NCBI GenBank assembly: GCA_017640605.1
Contig: JAEPQH010000021.1
Span: 1-61,754 of the forward strand
Length of the DNA: 61,754 nt
Reading direction: 5' to 3'
Origin: Balneolaceae bacterium
GTDB taxonomy: Bacteria; Bacteroidota; Rhodothermia; Balneolales; Balneolaceae
How positions within the stretch are numbered: position 1 is the first letter of the stretch; each line of letters begins with the position of its first letter. The notes below the pieces were generated by a model, which saw nothing but the letters and a program-made list of their open reading frames with translations, did not search any database and had not been told where the DNA came from. This document shows, piece by piece, positions 10,201 through 18,767 of the stretch. Position numbers and translations under genes: made by a program.

Positions 10201-11509
10201 CAGTTATAATGTGCCTTACGGCTCAGAAATGATTGTTGAAGAAGGCGATATGGTTCCAAAAGGTGCACAATTGTGTAAGTGGGATCCATATAACGCATTA
10301 ATCTTCTCTGAAATCGACGGTACCGTTCATTACAAAGATATCCTCGAAGGATTGACTTATACCGAAGATACCGATGCCCAAACCGGTCACCGTGAGAAAG
10401 TGATTATCGATTCTAAAGATCGTTCACTAGTTCCAACGTTAGCTGTGCGTGGCGAAGGCGATATCCTCCGCGAAAGTACACTACCTGTTGAAACTCACAT
10501 CGTGATTGAAGACGGCGAAAAAGTAAGTGCCGGTCAGGTTATTGCGAAAATCCCGCGTGCTACTTCTAAATCGAAAGATATTACCGCAGGTCTGCCTCGT
10601 GTGACCGAATTGTTTGAAGCTCGTTCTCCAAGCGATCCGGCAGCAGTATCAGAAATTGATGGTATTGTTGAAATGGGTGGCCGTAAGCGTGGTTCTCAGG
10701 AAGTAATCGTGAAGTCGAAAGACGGTACCGATGAAAAGAAATATCTGATTTCTTTAAGCAAGCACATTCTTGTTCAGGCAAATGACTTTGTGAAGGCAGG
10801 TCAACCATTATCTGATGGAACCATTCCTGCACAGGATATTCTAAATATTCTTGGACCATATGCAGTACAATCGTACTTAGTGAATGAGATTCAGGAGGTT
10901 TACCGCCTACAGGGTGTGAAAATCAACGATAAGCACATCGAGGTAATTGTTTCTACGATGATGCAGAAAGTTGAAATCACCGATCCGGGCGACACCATGT
11001 TCCTGGAAGGCGACAAAGTGGATCGTTTTGAAGTGAATACAAGAAACGATGAGTTAATCGGTAAGTTTGTTGTAACTGATCCGGGTGGAAGTGAGCTTAA
11101 AAAAGGTACGATCTTAGATCGCCGTGAAGTTCGCGACATCAACAATCAGTTAATCAAAGACGATAAAGAAGAGTTGCAAACTCGTGAAGCTGAACCAGCA
11201 ATTTCGAAACCGATCTTGTTAGGTATTACGCGAGCTGCTCTTTCTACTGAAAGCTGGTTATCTGCCGCTTCATTCCAGGAAACAACCAAAGTACTGACTC
11301 AGGCTTCTATTGAAGCTAAGAAAGACTTCCTACGTGGACTAAAAGAAAACGTAGTGGTTGGCCACAAAGTACCGGCTGGTACAGGTCTTCGCGATTACAA
11401 CGACATTATTGTTGGATCAAAGAAAGACATGGAACAAGGCGAAGCAGAAGTTGCTCAAGTATTTGAAGCATTAGGTGGCGATGGTGCTACAGAAGGCGAC
11501 ATCAACTAA
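7205..11509 (+). CDS. rpoC: DNA-directed RNA polymerase subunit beta'
   Basis: A 1434-residue beta' subunit. The N-terminal zinc-binding motif [20 protein letters not shown], the catalytic magnesium motif [12 protein letters not shown], the trigger-loop region and the second zinc cluster ([19 protein letters not shown]) are all present. The start codon is TTG behind GGAGG; the translated start [22 protein letters not shown] is reasonable for the family. It ends the operon and is followed 27 bases later by a strong intrinsic terminator. Both large RNA polymerase genes here use TTG, which may set matched translation rates. Confidence 0.98.
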   Translation: MPITKTLAVTNDFSSIGISLASAETILSRSHGEVLTPETINYRTFKPEMDGLFCEKIFGPVKDYECHCGKYKRIRYKGIICDRCGVEVTRKAVRRERMGHITLTVPTVHIWYFKSLPNKIAYLLGLSSKNLDRIVYYETFVIINPGLARDLGYAKGDMISEEEKYDIMDQLPEDNYELDDDDEDKFIVKEGADALEAMLADLDLDELAYTLRYEVKNETSQMRKKKKLKRLQVIESFRAAAQHTENRPEWMVQRVIPVIPPELRPLVPLEGGRFATSDLNDLYRRVIIRNNRLKRLIDIKAPDVILRNEKRMLQEAVDSLYDNSRKSNAVRNNNRPLKSLSDMLKGKSGRFRQNLLGKRVDYSGRSVIVVGPELKMHECGLPKEMAVELYKPFIIRRLIERGYVKTVKSAKKVVDRRDAVVWEVLENVITGHPVMLNRAPTLHRLGIQAFQPVLIEEKAIRLHPLACTAFNADFDGDQMAVHLPLSHDAVLEASVLMLGSHNIMSPANGGPIAVPSQDMILGLYYLTKPRGGQKGEGKTFSSPEEVIVAFDQQMIDIHAKINVRVQSKNADGEIVSEVVKTSTGRVLFNEIVPEEMGFINKTLGKKELRILIGEIHGTTGTAKTAAFLDDMKKLGYENATLGGLSFSLDDIIIPDAKAELINGAKDEVMDIQSRYEMGFITDNERYNQVIDKWTSTTNRVSETLFKALAEDRDGFNPVFMMADSGARGSKEQIRQLGGMRGLMAKPQKSGLQQGNEVIENPILSSFKEGLTVLEYFISTHGARKGLADTALKTADAGYLTRRLVDVSQDVIITESDCGTLRGIKMEALKDNEDIIERLEDRIIGRFSLHDIYDPISDELICEANQMIDESVAKKIAETSIEQVEIRSVLTCETGRGVCAKCYGRDLARGTVVEKGEAVGVIAAQSIGEPGTQLTLRTFHVGGTASRLEADSQHKAKFEGKVEFENVRVVTYDDGEEEHNVVLSRAGELKIVDDEGKVLISYNVPYGSEMIVEEGDMVPKGAQLCKWDPYNALIFSEIDGTVHYKDILEGLTYTEDTDAQTGHREKVIIDSKDRSLVPTLAVRGEGDILRESTLPVETHIVIEDGEKVSAGQVIAKIPRATSKSKDITAGLPRVTELFEARSPSDPAAVSEIDGIVEMGGRKRGSQEVIVKSKDGTDEKKYLISLSKHILVQANDFVKAGQPLSDGTIPAQDILNILGPYAVQSYLVNEIQEVYRLQGVKINDKHIEVIVSTMMQKVEITDPGDTMFLEGDKVDRFEVNTRNDELIGKFVVTDPGGSELKKGTILDRREVRDINNQLIKDDKEELQTREAEPAISKPILLGITRAALSTESWLSAASFQETTKVLTQASIEAKKDFLRGLKENVVVGHKVPAGTGLRDYNDIIVGSKKDMEQGEAEVAQVFEALGGDGATEGDIN

Positions 11510-11536
11510 GCAACACCTTGCATTTATTTAAATTGG

Positions 11537-11566
11537 AAAGCCTCTCAGAAATGAGAGGCTTTTTTT
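11537..11566 (+). terminator. Intrinsic terminator of the rplK-rpoC transcript
   Basis: An 11-bp perfect stem (AAAGCCTCTCA / TGAGAGGCTTT) with a 4-base loop is followed at once by a seven-T run. It marks the end of the ribosomal/RNA polymerase operon and isolates the accessory glycan locus downstream. Confidence 0.93.
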
Positions 11567-11604
11567 GTTTTGATCGTCTTCAAACATTCTGCAGATAAAT
11601 TGAG

Positions 11605-11635
11605 TTGTTAAACAATGGAAGAAGGGATAAGTTCG
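11605..11635 (+). promoter_or_regulatory. Possible promoter of the GH30-SGNH operon
   Basis: TTG (11605-11607), a 20-base spacer, then TAAGTTCG (11628-11635) resembles the Bacteroidota housekeeping promoter pattern TTG-N19-23-TAnnTTTG with one mismatch. A half-site TTTTCTCA at 11659-11666, matching one arm of the candidate LacI operators at 16 kb, lies between it and the gene. Pattern matching only. Confidence 0.3.
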
Positions 11636-11690
11636 TGCAGACCTCAATAACATCTTCCTTTTCTCAAAATAGTTACAACGCCCTCATCGG

Positions 11691-13151
11691 ATGAAAATAA
11701 CTTTTAGCAGTGTTTTATCAATAATTAGCTTTGGAGTAGTACTCTTTTCTGCGCTGATTTTAATCCAAAATCAAGGATATCAATCAGAGAAACCAGTAAT
11801 GTTTGTCACCTCCGGGGATAAATCACTTTTACTTGAGAAAATGACTGGAGCTGTAGTTGAAGGATCCAATGAATCCACAAGCAATACTATTTTAATTGAT
11901 TCAAGTATAAGCTACCAAATGATGGATGGATTTGGATACACCTTAACCGGCGGAAGTGCGTGGCATCTCAGTGAGATGGATGAGCCGGAAAGAAAGGAAT
12001 TGCTGCAAGAACTATATGGAAATGCTGAGCACGCGATTAGGATCAATTACCTGCGAATTAGCATAGGGGCCTCTGATCTGGATAGAGAAACATATTCATA
12101 CAATGACTTACCGGAAGGAGAAACGGATGAAGAGTTATCACAGTTTGATATTGCGCCCGATCGGGAGTTTTTGATTCCTATCCTGAAAGAGATTTTGAAA
12201 ATAAATCCGGACATCAAAATATTAGCTTCACCTTGGAGCCCGCCAACATGGTTGAAAACGTTTGATATACCAATTGAAAATGAGAGAGACCCAAAGCTCC
12301 CACCTACGGTTGGGGGTGGACTTAATCCAAAGTACGAGCATGTTTATGCTAACTATTTAGTGAAATACATACAGGCGATGGCTGCCGAAGGTATCAGTAT
12401 TGATGCTATTACCATACAAAATGAACCGCATCATCATAGGAATAATCCCAGCTTATACATGGAAGCAGATCAAATGAGGAATTTTGTGAAAAACCATCTG
12501 GGACCAGAATTTGAAGCAGCTGGAATCGAATCAAAAATTATAATCTGGGATCATAATGCCGACCGACCTGAATATCCTATATCAATTTTAAATGATCCTG
12601 AAGCAAGTAAATTCATAGATGGATCAGCTTTTCATTTATATGCAGGAGATATTGAAGCGTTATCGACCGTAAAAGAAGCACATCCGGACAAAAATTTATA
12701 TTTCACTGAACAGTATGTGAATGTGAATGGAGATTTTGGCGGAGATTTAATGTGGCATGTAGAAAATCTGATAATTGGTGCTAGCAGAAACTGGAGCAAG
12801 AATGTGTTGCAATGGAATCTCACTTCTAATCCTGATCTCACCCCCTATACTCCTTTTGGAGGCTGTACGGTTTGTCTTGGGGCAGTTACTATTGACGGCA
12901 ATGAAGTAAGCAGAAATCAAGGATATTATGCCATTGCCCATGCTTCGAAGTTTATCCCCGATGGATCAGTAAGAATTAATAGCACTGAGTTAGATGATCT
13001 TCCGAACGTTGCCTTTAAAACTCCATCAAACCAAGTAGTGATGATAATTTTAAATAAGTCGAGCGAAGAAGAATCCATTAATACTCGCCTCAACTCAAAA
13101 ACCTATAACACTTCAGTGCCGGCAAGTTCTGTTGCAACGATTGTGTTTTAA
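11691..13151 (+). CDS. Glycoside hydrolase family 30 protein
   Basis: A 486-residue protein with the GH30 (clan A, TIM barrel plus beta side domain) layout. MDGFGYTLTGGSAWHL occurs near residues 78-93 and SPWSPPTWLKT near 180-190. The acid/base Glu is E245 in QNEPHHH and the nucleophile Glu is E340 in TEQY. Family members cleave beta-1,6-glucans, glucosylceramide-like or xylan substrates; the exact subfamily cannot be fixed by eye, though some marine laminarin loci carry GH30 enzymes acting on beta-1,6 branches. The N terminus (about residues 4-26) is a hydrophobic signal or anchor with no obvious Ala-X-Ala cleavage site and no T9SS tail, so it may stay membrane-tethered. It is followed 5 bases later by an SGNH hydrolase gene. 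Confidence 0.9.
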   Translation: MKITFSSVLSIISFGVVLFSALILIQNQGYQSEKPVMFVTSGDKSLLLEKMTGAVVEGSNESTSNTILIDSSISYQMMDGFGYTLTGGSAWHLSEMDEPERKELLQELYGNAEHAIRINYLRISIGASDLDRETYSYNDLPEGETDEELSQFDIAPDREFLIPILKEILKINPDIKILASPWSPPTWLKTFDIPIENERDPKLPPTVGGGLNPKYEHVYANYLVKYIQAMAAEGISIDAITIQNEPHHHRNNPSLYMEADQMRNFVKNHLGPEFEAAGIESKIIIWDHNADRPEYPISILNDPEASKFIDGSAFHLYAGDIEALSTVKEAHPDKNLYFTEQYVNVNGDFGGDLMWHVENLIIGASRNWSKNVLQWNLTSNPDLTPYTPFGGCTVCLGAVTIDGNEVSRNQGYYAIAHASKFIPDGSVRINSTELDDLPNVAFKTPSNQVVMIILNKSSEEESINTRLNSKTYNTSVPASSVATIVF

Positions 13152-13156
13152 GCTTT

Positions 13157-14944
13157 ATGTCTAGCTCATCAAAAAATCGAACGTTATTACTCTGGGCGAT
13201 CACTCTTTCCATTCCATTTCTACTATTTGGTGGTATTGAGCTTGGACTGCGAGTATTTGGCTATAACAAAGATTCCCAAAATCTATTCATCGAAGTAGAA
13301 AGTAATCCGAACTATTTAGTTTCTAATACCAAATTCATTGAGCGGTATTTCCCTTCCTTTGTACCACAAGTTGCTCCTAATGCATTCAGAAAAGAAAAGG
13401 CGCCCAATACTTTTCGTGTGTTTGTGTTTGGCGGCTCATCGGCCCTCGGCTTTCCTTATAATTTTTACTACAGCTTTGCTGATCAAATTGAACAGCAGCT
13501 TTTAGTATCTACAGAAGGCGTAAATGTGGAAGTGATAAACTTAGCTATGACGGCCATAAATAGTTATGTAATACACGACTTATCGAAACGAGTACAAGAA
13601 TATGAGCCGGATGCGGTGATTATTTATGCTGGACATAACGAATTTTATGGTTCTTTTGGCGCGGCATCAACTCAATTCAATATGGCGAATAGTGTAGCGC
13701 TGAAGCGATTGATTCTTTGGCTAAAAAATTGGCGGCTGTATCAGTTAATGGAGTCACTATTTTCGAAAAGCGGTAAAGAAAGTAACGATCGACGCACGAT
13801 GATGGCTCGAGTGGTAAAACATGCTGATATTAGTCTTGATTCCGATATTTACCACGACGGAATTACCCAATTCGAAAAAAATATTGGTGATGTAATTGAT
13901 TCTTTTTCTAAAGATAAAGTGCCGGTATTTATTGGAACCGTAGCTTCAAATTTGAAAGATCAAGCGCCATTGTCGGATGCAGAAGCAGCAAATGCAGCTT
14001 TTGAGGAAGCTAAAAATTCTTTCGCAGATACCGACACCACTAAAGCGTTGGAGTTGTTTCTTAAGGGCAAGGAATTGGACGAAATTAGATTTCGCGCACC
14101 GGAGGCCATAAACGAAGTGATAAGAGCATTTTCTGAGAATGAGATGGTTACAGTGGTAGATATTCAGCAGGTACTCAGGAACTCATCGGAAAGTAGTATC
14201 GAAGACGAATCATTATTTATCGATCATTTGCATCCAACATTTGAGGGGCATTTTTTAATGGCCGATGTATTTTTGGAAGAGATAAAAAAACTACCTCGAC
14301 TTCAATCTCGCCTGATCAACAATCCTTTTGGTCGACCTGATTCTATAAGTGATTTTGAAATAACTTTCGCGAATGTAGCTATTGAGCGATTGTTAGCAGG
14401 ATACCCATTCACCAAAGGAATATCTCAAGAGCAAGAGCTGGAAAATTTTGAGTCAGTCTTCAGGCAATATCAAGAGAAATCACATGTGGATTCACTAGGC
14501 GCATTAACTGCGAGAGAGCAACGATTTGTGCCAGAAATGTTAACGGAAGCTGTGAATTACAGTCGAGTCAATGGAGATTCACTGGCGTATGTTCGCCATT
14601 ACTATGAACTACTGAAATGGCAATTAAATTCTATCAGTTTGGTTGAGCGCGTTACAGAATTTGCGATCACCAATAGAAAGTATGATGAGTATTTACTGAA
14701 TATGCTATTACAAGTGGTGAATGACGGAAATACAGACCCGCGGTATATGGATGTTATTTCCTCACTTTATTTAATCAATAATGCACCTGAAAATGCAAAG
14801 TATTGGTTAGAAAGAAGTGAAGCGCTTAATCCAAATTCAACACGCCTATTGTACAATTATGCTCGTTTCTATTTAGTTATCGGCGATACATTGGCTGGGC
14901 AGCAATATTTTCAACGATATTTAGAATCGCAGAGAAATCAATAA
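13157..14944 (+). CDS. Membrane-anchored SGNH/GDSL hydrolase with C-terminal TPR-like region
   Basis: A 595-residue protein. A hydrophobic N-terminal segment (about 9-33) precedes an SGNH-type domain. Block I is FGGSSALGFPY with Ser94/95, the Asn block is AGHNEFYG (N161), and DHLHPTFEGH gives the Asp/His pair (D356, H359). Such domains are esterases, often removing acyl groups from glycans. The last third (about 430-595) is helical and looks TPR-like (NAPENAKYWLERSEALNPNS). It is only 5 bases from the GH30 gene, so the two are surely co-transcribed; a role trimming acyl substituents from the GH30 substrate is inference. It ends 3 bases before the convergent lacI-type gene, with no visible terminator between them. 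Confidence 0.8.
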   Translation: MSSSSKNRTLLLWAITLSIPFLLFGGIELGLRVFGYNKDSQNLFIEVESNPNYLVSNTKFIERYFPSFVPQVAPNAFRKEKAPNTFRVFVFGGSSALGFPYNFYYSFADQIEQQLLVSTEGVNVEVINLAMTAINSYVIHDLSKRVQEYEPDAVIIYAGHNEFYGSFGAASTQFNMANSVALKRLILWLKNWRLYQLMESLFSKSGKESNDRRTMMARVVKHADISLDSDIYHDGITQFEKNIGDVIDSFSKDKVPVFIGTVASNLKDQAPLSDAEAANAAFEEAKNSFADTDTTKALELFLKGKELDEIRFRAPEAINEVIRAFSENEMVTVVDIQQVLRNSSESSIEDESLFIDHLHPTFEGHFLMADVFLEEIKKLPRLQSRLINNPFGRPDSISDFEITFANVAIERLLAGYPFTKGISQEQELENFESVFRQYQEKSHVDSLGALTAREQRFVPEMLTEAVNYSRVNGDSLAYVRHYYELLKWQLNSISLVERVTEFAITNRKYDEYLLNMLLQVVNDGNTDPRYMDVISSLYLINNAPENAKYWLERSEALNPNSTRLLYNYARFYLVIGDTLAGQQYFQRYLESQRNQ

Positions 14945-14947
14945 TCG

Positions 14948-15955
14948 CTAGCTGGATTTACGCTTCGAAAGTGTAACCGGAATAAGGCTTTGAACCCCGG
15001 CGTGTTGTTTCTCGCCAAATAATTTGGTGTTTAATACCTCCAATGCTTTTTTACCCAATGCACTATAATCGGTGCGCACTGAGGTTAGAGTAGGTTGTAC
15101 ATATTGGCAGATAGGAAGGTCGTCGAAGCCCACAACGGCAAGCTCATCAGGAACCGAAATACCGTGTTCAATTGCTTTTGATAGAAAACTAACGCACATT
15201 ACATCGTTAGCAAAAAATATGGCTCTTGGTTTGTGTTTACTATGAAGGTAATGGTCAAACGCTTTTGCTCCATCAATAAAATTGAAATGTCCATCAAACG
15301 ACCACTCTAGCTTCATTTCTTTATGTCTGGCCACATAGTCTTGGAACCCGTTTCTGCGTAATAACGATTCAGTTCGTTCGAAAGGCCCGTTCACAATGCC
15401 TACATCGTAATAACCCTTTTGATAAAAATGTTGAGCTACTAAATATCCACCGCCATAAGAATCGAAAGTGATGGTATCGACGGAAGGATTTTGAATGGGC
15501 AAAACTGAAATTAAAATGAAATCAGAGGGAAGATTTTCCAAAAGCCGCTCATATTCAGGTTCACTCATCATCGGCAAAAATAGAATCACCCCTTCAATCT
15601 CATTGGCCATTAAAACTTTAATGTATTCCAGCACATCGGTTTTATCCGGATTGATGTGATGAAAAGAAACGTCAAAATTTGTTGCCTCAGATGCATTCGA
15701 GATACCCGCAAATAACGAAGCGTAAAATTCGCTTGGAAACAGTGTGGTAATTAAGGCGATTCGAGTTTGAGAACTAAACTGATATTTATTTTTCAGGTAA
15801 GTGAAGTTAAACGGGTACTTAAGCTTGATCGCAGCATTGATTGTCTTTTCTACGTTTTCTGAATTCGATCCCGATTCACCCCGAAGAATTCTTGATACCG
15901 TCGATATCGACAAACCTGTATAGTCGGATATATCTTGAAGAGTGGCTTTGTTCAT
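14948..15955 (-). CDS. LacI family transcriptional regulator
   Basis: A 335-residue LacI/GalR-type repressor. The helix-turn-helix and hinge are textbook (ATLQDISDYTGLSISTVSRI, residues 4-23), followed by a periplasmic-binding-protein-like effector domain (FFANDVMCVSF and AVVGFDDLPICQYVQPTLTSV are canonical). The ATG at 15955 was chosen over an upstream in-frame start at 16069 because LacI proteins begin only a few residues before the HTH and because the extension runs through a candidate operator. It is divergent from the T9SS/TonB operon and convergent with GH30-SGNH, so it probably senses a sugar and controls this locus and itself. Confidence 0.92.
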   Translation of the reverse strand: MNKATLQDISDYTGLSISTVSRILRGESGSNSENVEKTINAAIKLKYPFNFTYLKNKYQFSSQTRIALITTLFPSEFYASLFAGISNASEATNFDVSFHHINPDKTDVLEYIKVLMANEIEGVILFLPMMSEPEYERLLENLPSDFILISVLPIQNPSVDTITFDSYGGGYLVAQHFYQKGYYDVGIVNGPFERTESLLRRNGFQDYVARHKEMKLEWSFDGHFNFIDGAKAFDHYLHSKHKPRAIFFANDVMCVSFLSKAIEHGISVPDELAVVGFDDLPICQYVQPTLTSVRTDYSALGKKALEVLNTKLFGEKQHAGVQSLIPVTLSKRKSS

Positions 15956-16001
15956 ATGCTTTTCTTTTTGCCCGTCAATAATATGAAAATGATTACACAA
16001 A

Positions 16002-16022
16002 ATGTGAGAAAAATTCCCACAT
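16002..16022. promoter_or_regulatory. Candidate LacI-type operator O1
   Basis: A 21-bp near-perfect palindrome whose arms are ATGTG and CACAT and whose core is TGAGAA-AAA-TTCCCA; only one symmetric position pair mismatches. It lies 47 bases upstream of the regulator's own start codon, a position suited to autorepression. Confidence 0.55.
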
Positions 16023-16082
16023 CTTGGATGTAAGTAACACTGTGTCGTTTTCAAGGTTGGAAACAACACGTAGATAGAAAAA

Positions 16083-16097
16083 TGAGAAAATTTCTAC
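16083..16097. promoter_or_regulatory. Candidate LacI-type operator O2
   Basis: TGAGAA-AAT-TTCTAC, same orientation and spacing as O1 and O3, 78 bases (about 7.5 helical turns) from O1. The right half is weaker (4 of 6 positions of TTCTCA). Confidence 0.4.
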
Positions 16098-16220
16098 TAT
16101 ATATGAAATTAATTCCCGATGCATCTCCAATTCAAAGCATTATAGCATAGTTTGTGAAGGAAAAATGAAGAAAAAGGGCTTTTCTATGATAATTGAATAG
16201 GCAAAATGTTCCCAATACAG

Positions 16221-16235
16221 TGAGAAATAATCTCA
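16221..16235. promoter_or_regulatory. Candidate LacI-type operator O3
   Basis: TGAGAA-ATA-ATCTCA; TGAGA and TCTCA pair perfectly about a 5-base centre. It lies 81 bases upstream of the first structural gene and inside a larger inverted repeat, well placed to control the divergent operon. Confidence 0.5.
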
Positions 16236-16316
16236 AAATTAATTGTTTATTTGGGAACGATTTTTTAGTATTCGTTACGTCATTATCAAGACGAAATTTT
16301 AACAAAACACACTCAT

Positions 16317-18704
16317 ATGAAACATTTCTACAATCAATTAAGAGTGCTTTTCTTTGTTTTTGTTGGAGTATTTGCAATGGAGTCAGCCAATGCGCAGTAT
16401 GCGTTTTATGGCACAGATATTATCATTGACGGAGATTTCTCTGCGGATACACTTTCATCAGCATGGGCACCATTTTCAACTTCAATGGATGGTGGAGCAG
16501 CTACGGCAACATTTGGGGTCACAGATAGTGTTGCATCAATTACCGGCATCTCCGGTACCGATGGAACTTCTTGGCACGTTCAATTCAACCAAATCTTAAC
16601 TGCAGATCAAATTGCAGCTATTGAAGTGGGTAAAGAATACGAGCTAAGTTTCGATGCCCGCACAGATGCTGAATCAAAAGATATTGCCGTATTTTTTGGC
16701 CACAACGGTGGTGGATGGGAAAATTATGCAACCGGTGTTACCCTAACCAACACCATGCAAACATTTACCCAGAAAGTATTTGTTAATGCTACTTGGGGAG
16801 TAGACGATGCCGGAATGAAAGTTGGTTTCGAAGGTGGAACCGATAATGCTTCGTTTTTTATCGATAACGTAAAGCTTCGCACTGTTTCGGATAACATTGT
16901 ACGAAATGGTGATTTTTCTGCGGATTCTGCATGGTTTGAAGGTGGCGCAATCGTTGATGGCGAGCTACAGTTTATTGGATTAACCGGCGAAGGTAATTCG
17001 TACGACGTTCAGGCAAACCAACCATTTAACCAAGAGCAGTTAGACTCCATTTATGTGGGGCCTTACTCGATTTCATTCGATGCCAGAACTGACGAAGGTA
17101 CACACGACATTCACGTATTTATTGGTGAAGTTGGCGGTGGATGGGCAAGATACCTTGATCCCGCAAGCGATGGTTTATTTACTATTGACACTGAAATGAA
17201 AACGTATACCCGTGAGTTTGCTGTTAGTGAAACTTGGCCGAGTATGAGAATTGGTTTTGAGGTGAATTATGATGCTGGTGATGTTTTCATCGATAACGTA
17301 GTATTCACAAGAATTACTGATGTAGTACCCGATGCGCCTGTAGTAAACCTGTCTACCGCAAATGGTATCGTAACGGTTGCAGTTGAAGATAACGGTGCGG
17401 CTTCATATGATGTATTCTTTGCTGATAGTGCATTCACTGAAACTACTCAGGGAACTTATGTAGGCACCATTGATCCGGCAAATGGACTTTCATTAACTCA
17501 CACAACGCAAGCACCACACCCCGATTTGGTACTGAACTTTGATGCTCACTATGGAGTAGTAGCTAAGTCGGAAAAAGGTTCTGCTAGTGATATGACTGCT
17601 TCTATGATTAATACTGCAACCAGTGTTCGCGAAAATTACATTGTTGAATTAAGCGAAGAAGCGGTTGAAGCTGTTGCAGGAGCGTTAGAAACGGGGGTTG
17701 TACCGGAAGCGGCTACACTTGCCGGATTCTTCCCGGATGGTTACAAGCCATTTGAAATCACTACAAACAATATTCTTACAGAAGGTACCGGTGCCGACTC
17801 TGATACTGATATTTCTGCAAAATTCTGGGTTGGCTTCGAAAACATCTCAGGAAGTGATTTGTTTGTAATCTATGCTGAAATTATGGATGACGTAATTGTA
17901 CCTGCCGCAAACGCAGCTAACGGTGGTGGTGGTTGGAATTTTGACAGTTGGGAAGGTGGCTTCGGTTCTTATGCACCGGAATCATTCATAACCGGCTCTA
18001 CCCATGATGCCTTTGAATCTGGCGACGAACCTGATTATCAGTTACGTGCAGGTTTCATGGTTGGCGCTGATCCATACATTCATGGATGGGATGGCGATAC
18101 CGGTGACTTTAACCAGTTGATTCAAAACTCAGCCACAATCGGTGACAGTTCACAAACAGGTATGTATCGCTTATTAACTGCTATAAGTACTCTGGAATTT
18201 AGTGGGGTAAATACCGGTGCGAAAAACTTCGATTATCCTACCGGAACCGGCGTAACAACCATACCTTTCCAACTTGCTGTTAATGACAATGACGGAACAG
18301 CTCGTGATGCACAGTACGCGTGGTCAAGCAAAAGTACCAGTCAGTGGTGGAATACTCCATCCGAGTGGGAAGTAGTTGCTTTGGTTGGAGCCGATGCAGT
18401 ATTCACAGTAAACGATGAGTTGGAAGCTTCCACTCCAATGGTGTTTACACTAGAACAGAACTATCCAAATCCATTTAACCCAAGCACTAACATTCAGTTT
18501 AGCTTACCGGCTACTGCAGATGTTACTCTTGAGGTGTTTAATATGTTGGGCCAAAAAGTGGCAACGTTGATTGATGGACAAAAAATGACTGCTGGTAGTC
18601 ATATTCAAAAGTTCGATGCTTCTAGTCTTGCATCAGGTATGTATGTGTACAGAATTAGCGCTGCTAACTTTGTACAGTCTAGAAAAATGATGCTTATCAA
18701 ATAA
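16317..18704 (+). CDS. T9SS-exported multimodular carbohydrate-binding protein
   Basis: A 795-residue secreted protein: signal peptide (1 to about 27, ending ANAQ), two consecutive CBM4/9-like beta-sandwich modules (about 33-192 and 193-335, both with SFDART and FIDNV motifs), an FN3-like stretch (about 336-440), and a region (about 441-700) with NDNDGTARDAQYAWSS that resembles CBM9-type or related modules. It ends in a T9SS type A sorting domain (about 705-795: NYPNPFNPSTNI, GMYVYRIS, KMMLIK). No glycosidase active site is visible. It probably sits on the cell surface and captures a glycan for the TonB receptor encoded next, much as SusE/F proteins do. First gene of the LacI-controlled operon; no Shine-Dalgarno. 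Confidence 0.85.
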   Translation: MKHFYNQLRVLFFVFVGVFAMESANAQYAFYGTDIIIDGDFSADTLSSAWAPFSTSMDGGAATATFGVTDSVASITGISGTDGTSWHVQFNQILTADQIAAIEVGKEYELSFDARTDAESKDIAVFFGHNGGGWENYATGVTLTNTMQTFTQKVFVNATWGVDDAGMKVGFEGGTDNASFFIDNVKLRTVSDNIVRNGDFSADSAWFEGGAIVDGELQFIGLTGEGNSYDVQANQPFNQEQLDSIYVGPYSISFDARTDEGTHDIHVFIGEVGGGWARYLDPASDGLFTIDTEMKTYTREFAVSETWPSMRIGFEVNYDAGDVFIDNVVFTRITDVVPDAPVVNLSTANGIVTVAVEDNGAASYDVFFADSAFTETTQGTYVGTIDPANGLSLTHTTQAPHPDLVLNFDAHYGVVAKSEKGSASDMTASMINTATSVRENYIVELSEEAVEAVAGALETGVVPEAATLAGFFPDGYKPFEITTNNILTEGTGADSDTDISAKFWVGFENISGSDLFVIYAEIMDDVIVPAANAANGGGGWNFDSWEGGFGSYAPESFITGSTHDAFESGDEPDYQLRAGFMVGADPYIHGWDGDTGDFNQLIQNSATIGDSSQTGMYRLLTAISTLEFSGVNTGAKNFDYPTGTGVTTIPFQLAVNDNDGTARDAQYAWSSKSTSQWWNTPSEWEVVALVGADAVFTVNDELEASTPMVFTLEQNYPNPFNPSTNIQFSLPATADVTLEVFNMLGQKVATLIDGQKMTAGSHIQKFDASSLASGMYVYRISAANFVQSRKMMLIK

Positions 18705-18725
18705 GCATAGCCAATCTTATAAAAA

Positions 18726-18751
18726 CGGGCGTGGTCTTAGGATCGCGCCCG
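18726..18751 (+). promoter_or_regulatory. Intercistronic hairpin between the surface protein and TonB receptor genes
   Basis: An 11-bp stem (CGGGCGTGGTC with GATCGCGCCCG, two G.U pairs) and TTAG loop sits 21 bases after one gene and 16 before the next. It is followed by ATTTAATC, so termination would be partial at best. It could raise upstream mRNA stability so that the abundant binding protein is made in excess of the receptor. Confidence 0.6.
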
Positions 18752-18767
18752 ATTTAATCACTCAGTC

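Larger units (their letters stand above)
15956..16316. promoter_or_regulatory. Divergent regulatory region between lacI and the surface-glycan operon
   Basis: A 361-base AT-rich stretch with no convincing gene. It contains three 15-bp sites of the same 6-3-6 layout (16005-16019, 16083-16097, 16221-16235) and a longer inverted repeat GTTCCCAA (16208-16215) / TTGGGAAC (16251-16258) flanking the third site. Open frames crossing it are short shadows. It must hold the promoters of both divergent units; none could be assigned with confidence. Confidence 0.6.

Noticed and set aside
15956-16069. 38-codon N-terminal extension of the LacI regulator
   Set aside because: It precedes the conserved HTH start, translates to an unlike Cys/His-rich stretch and spans a probable operator.
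16193-16429. 78-codon plus-strand frame overlapping the operator region
   Set aside because: Overlaps the signal-peptide region of the T9SS protein in another frame and covers the regulatory palindromes; no homology seen.
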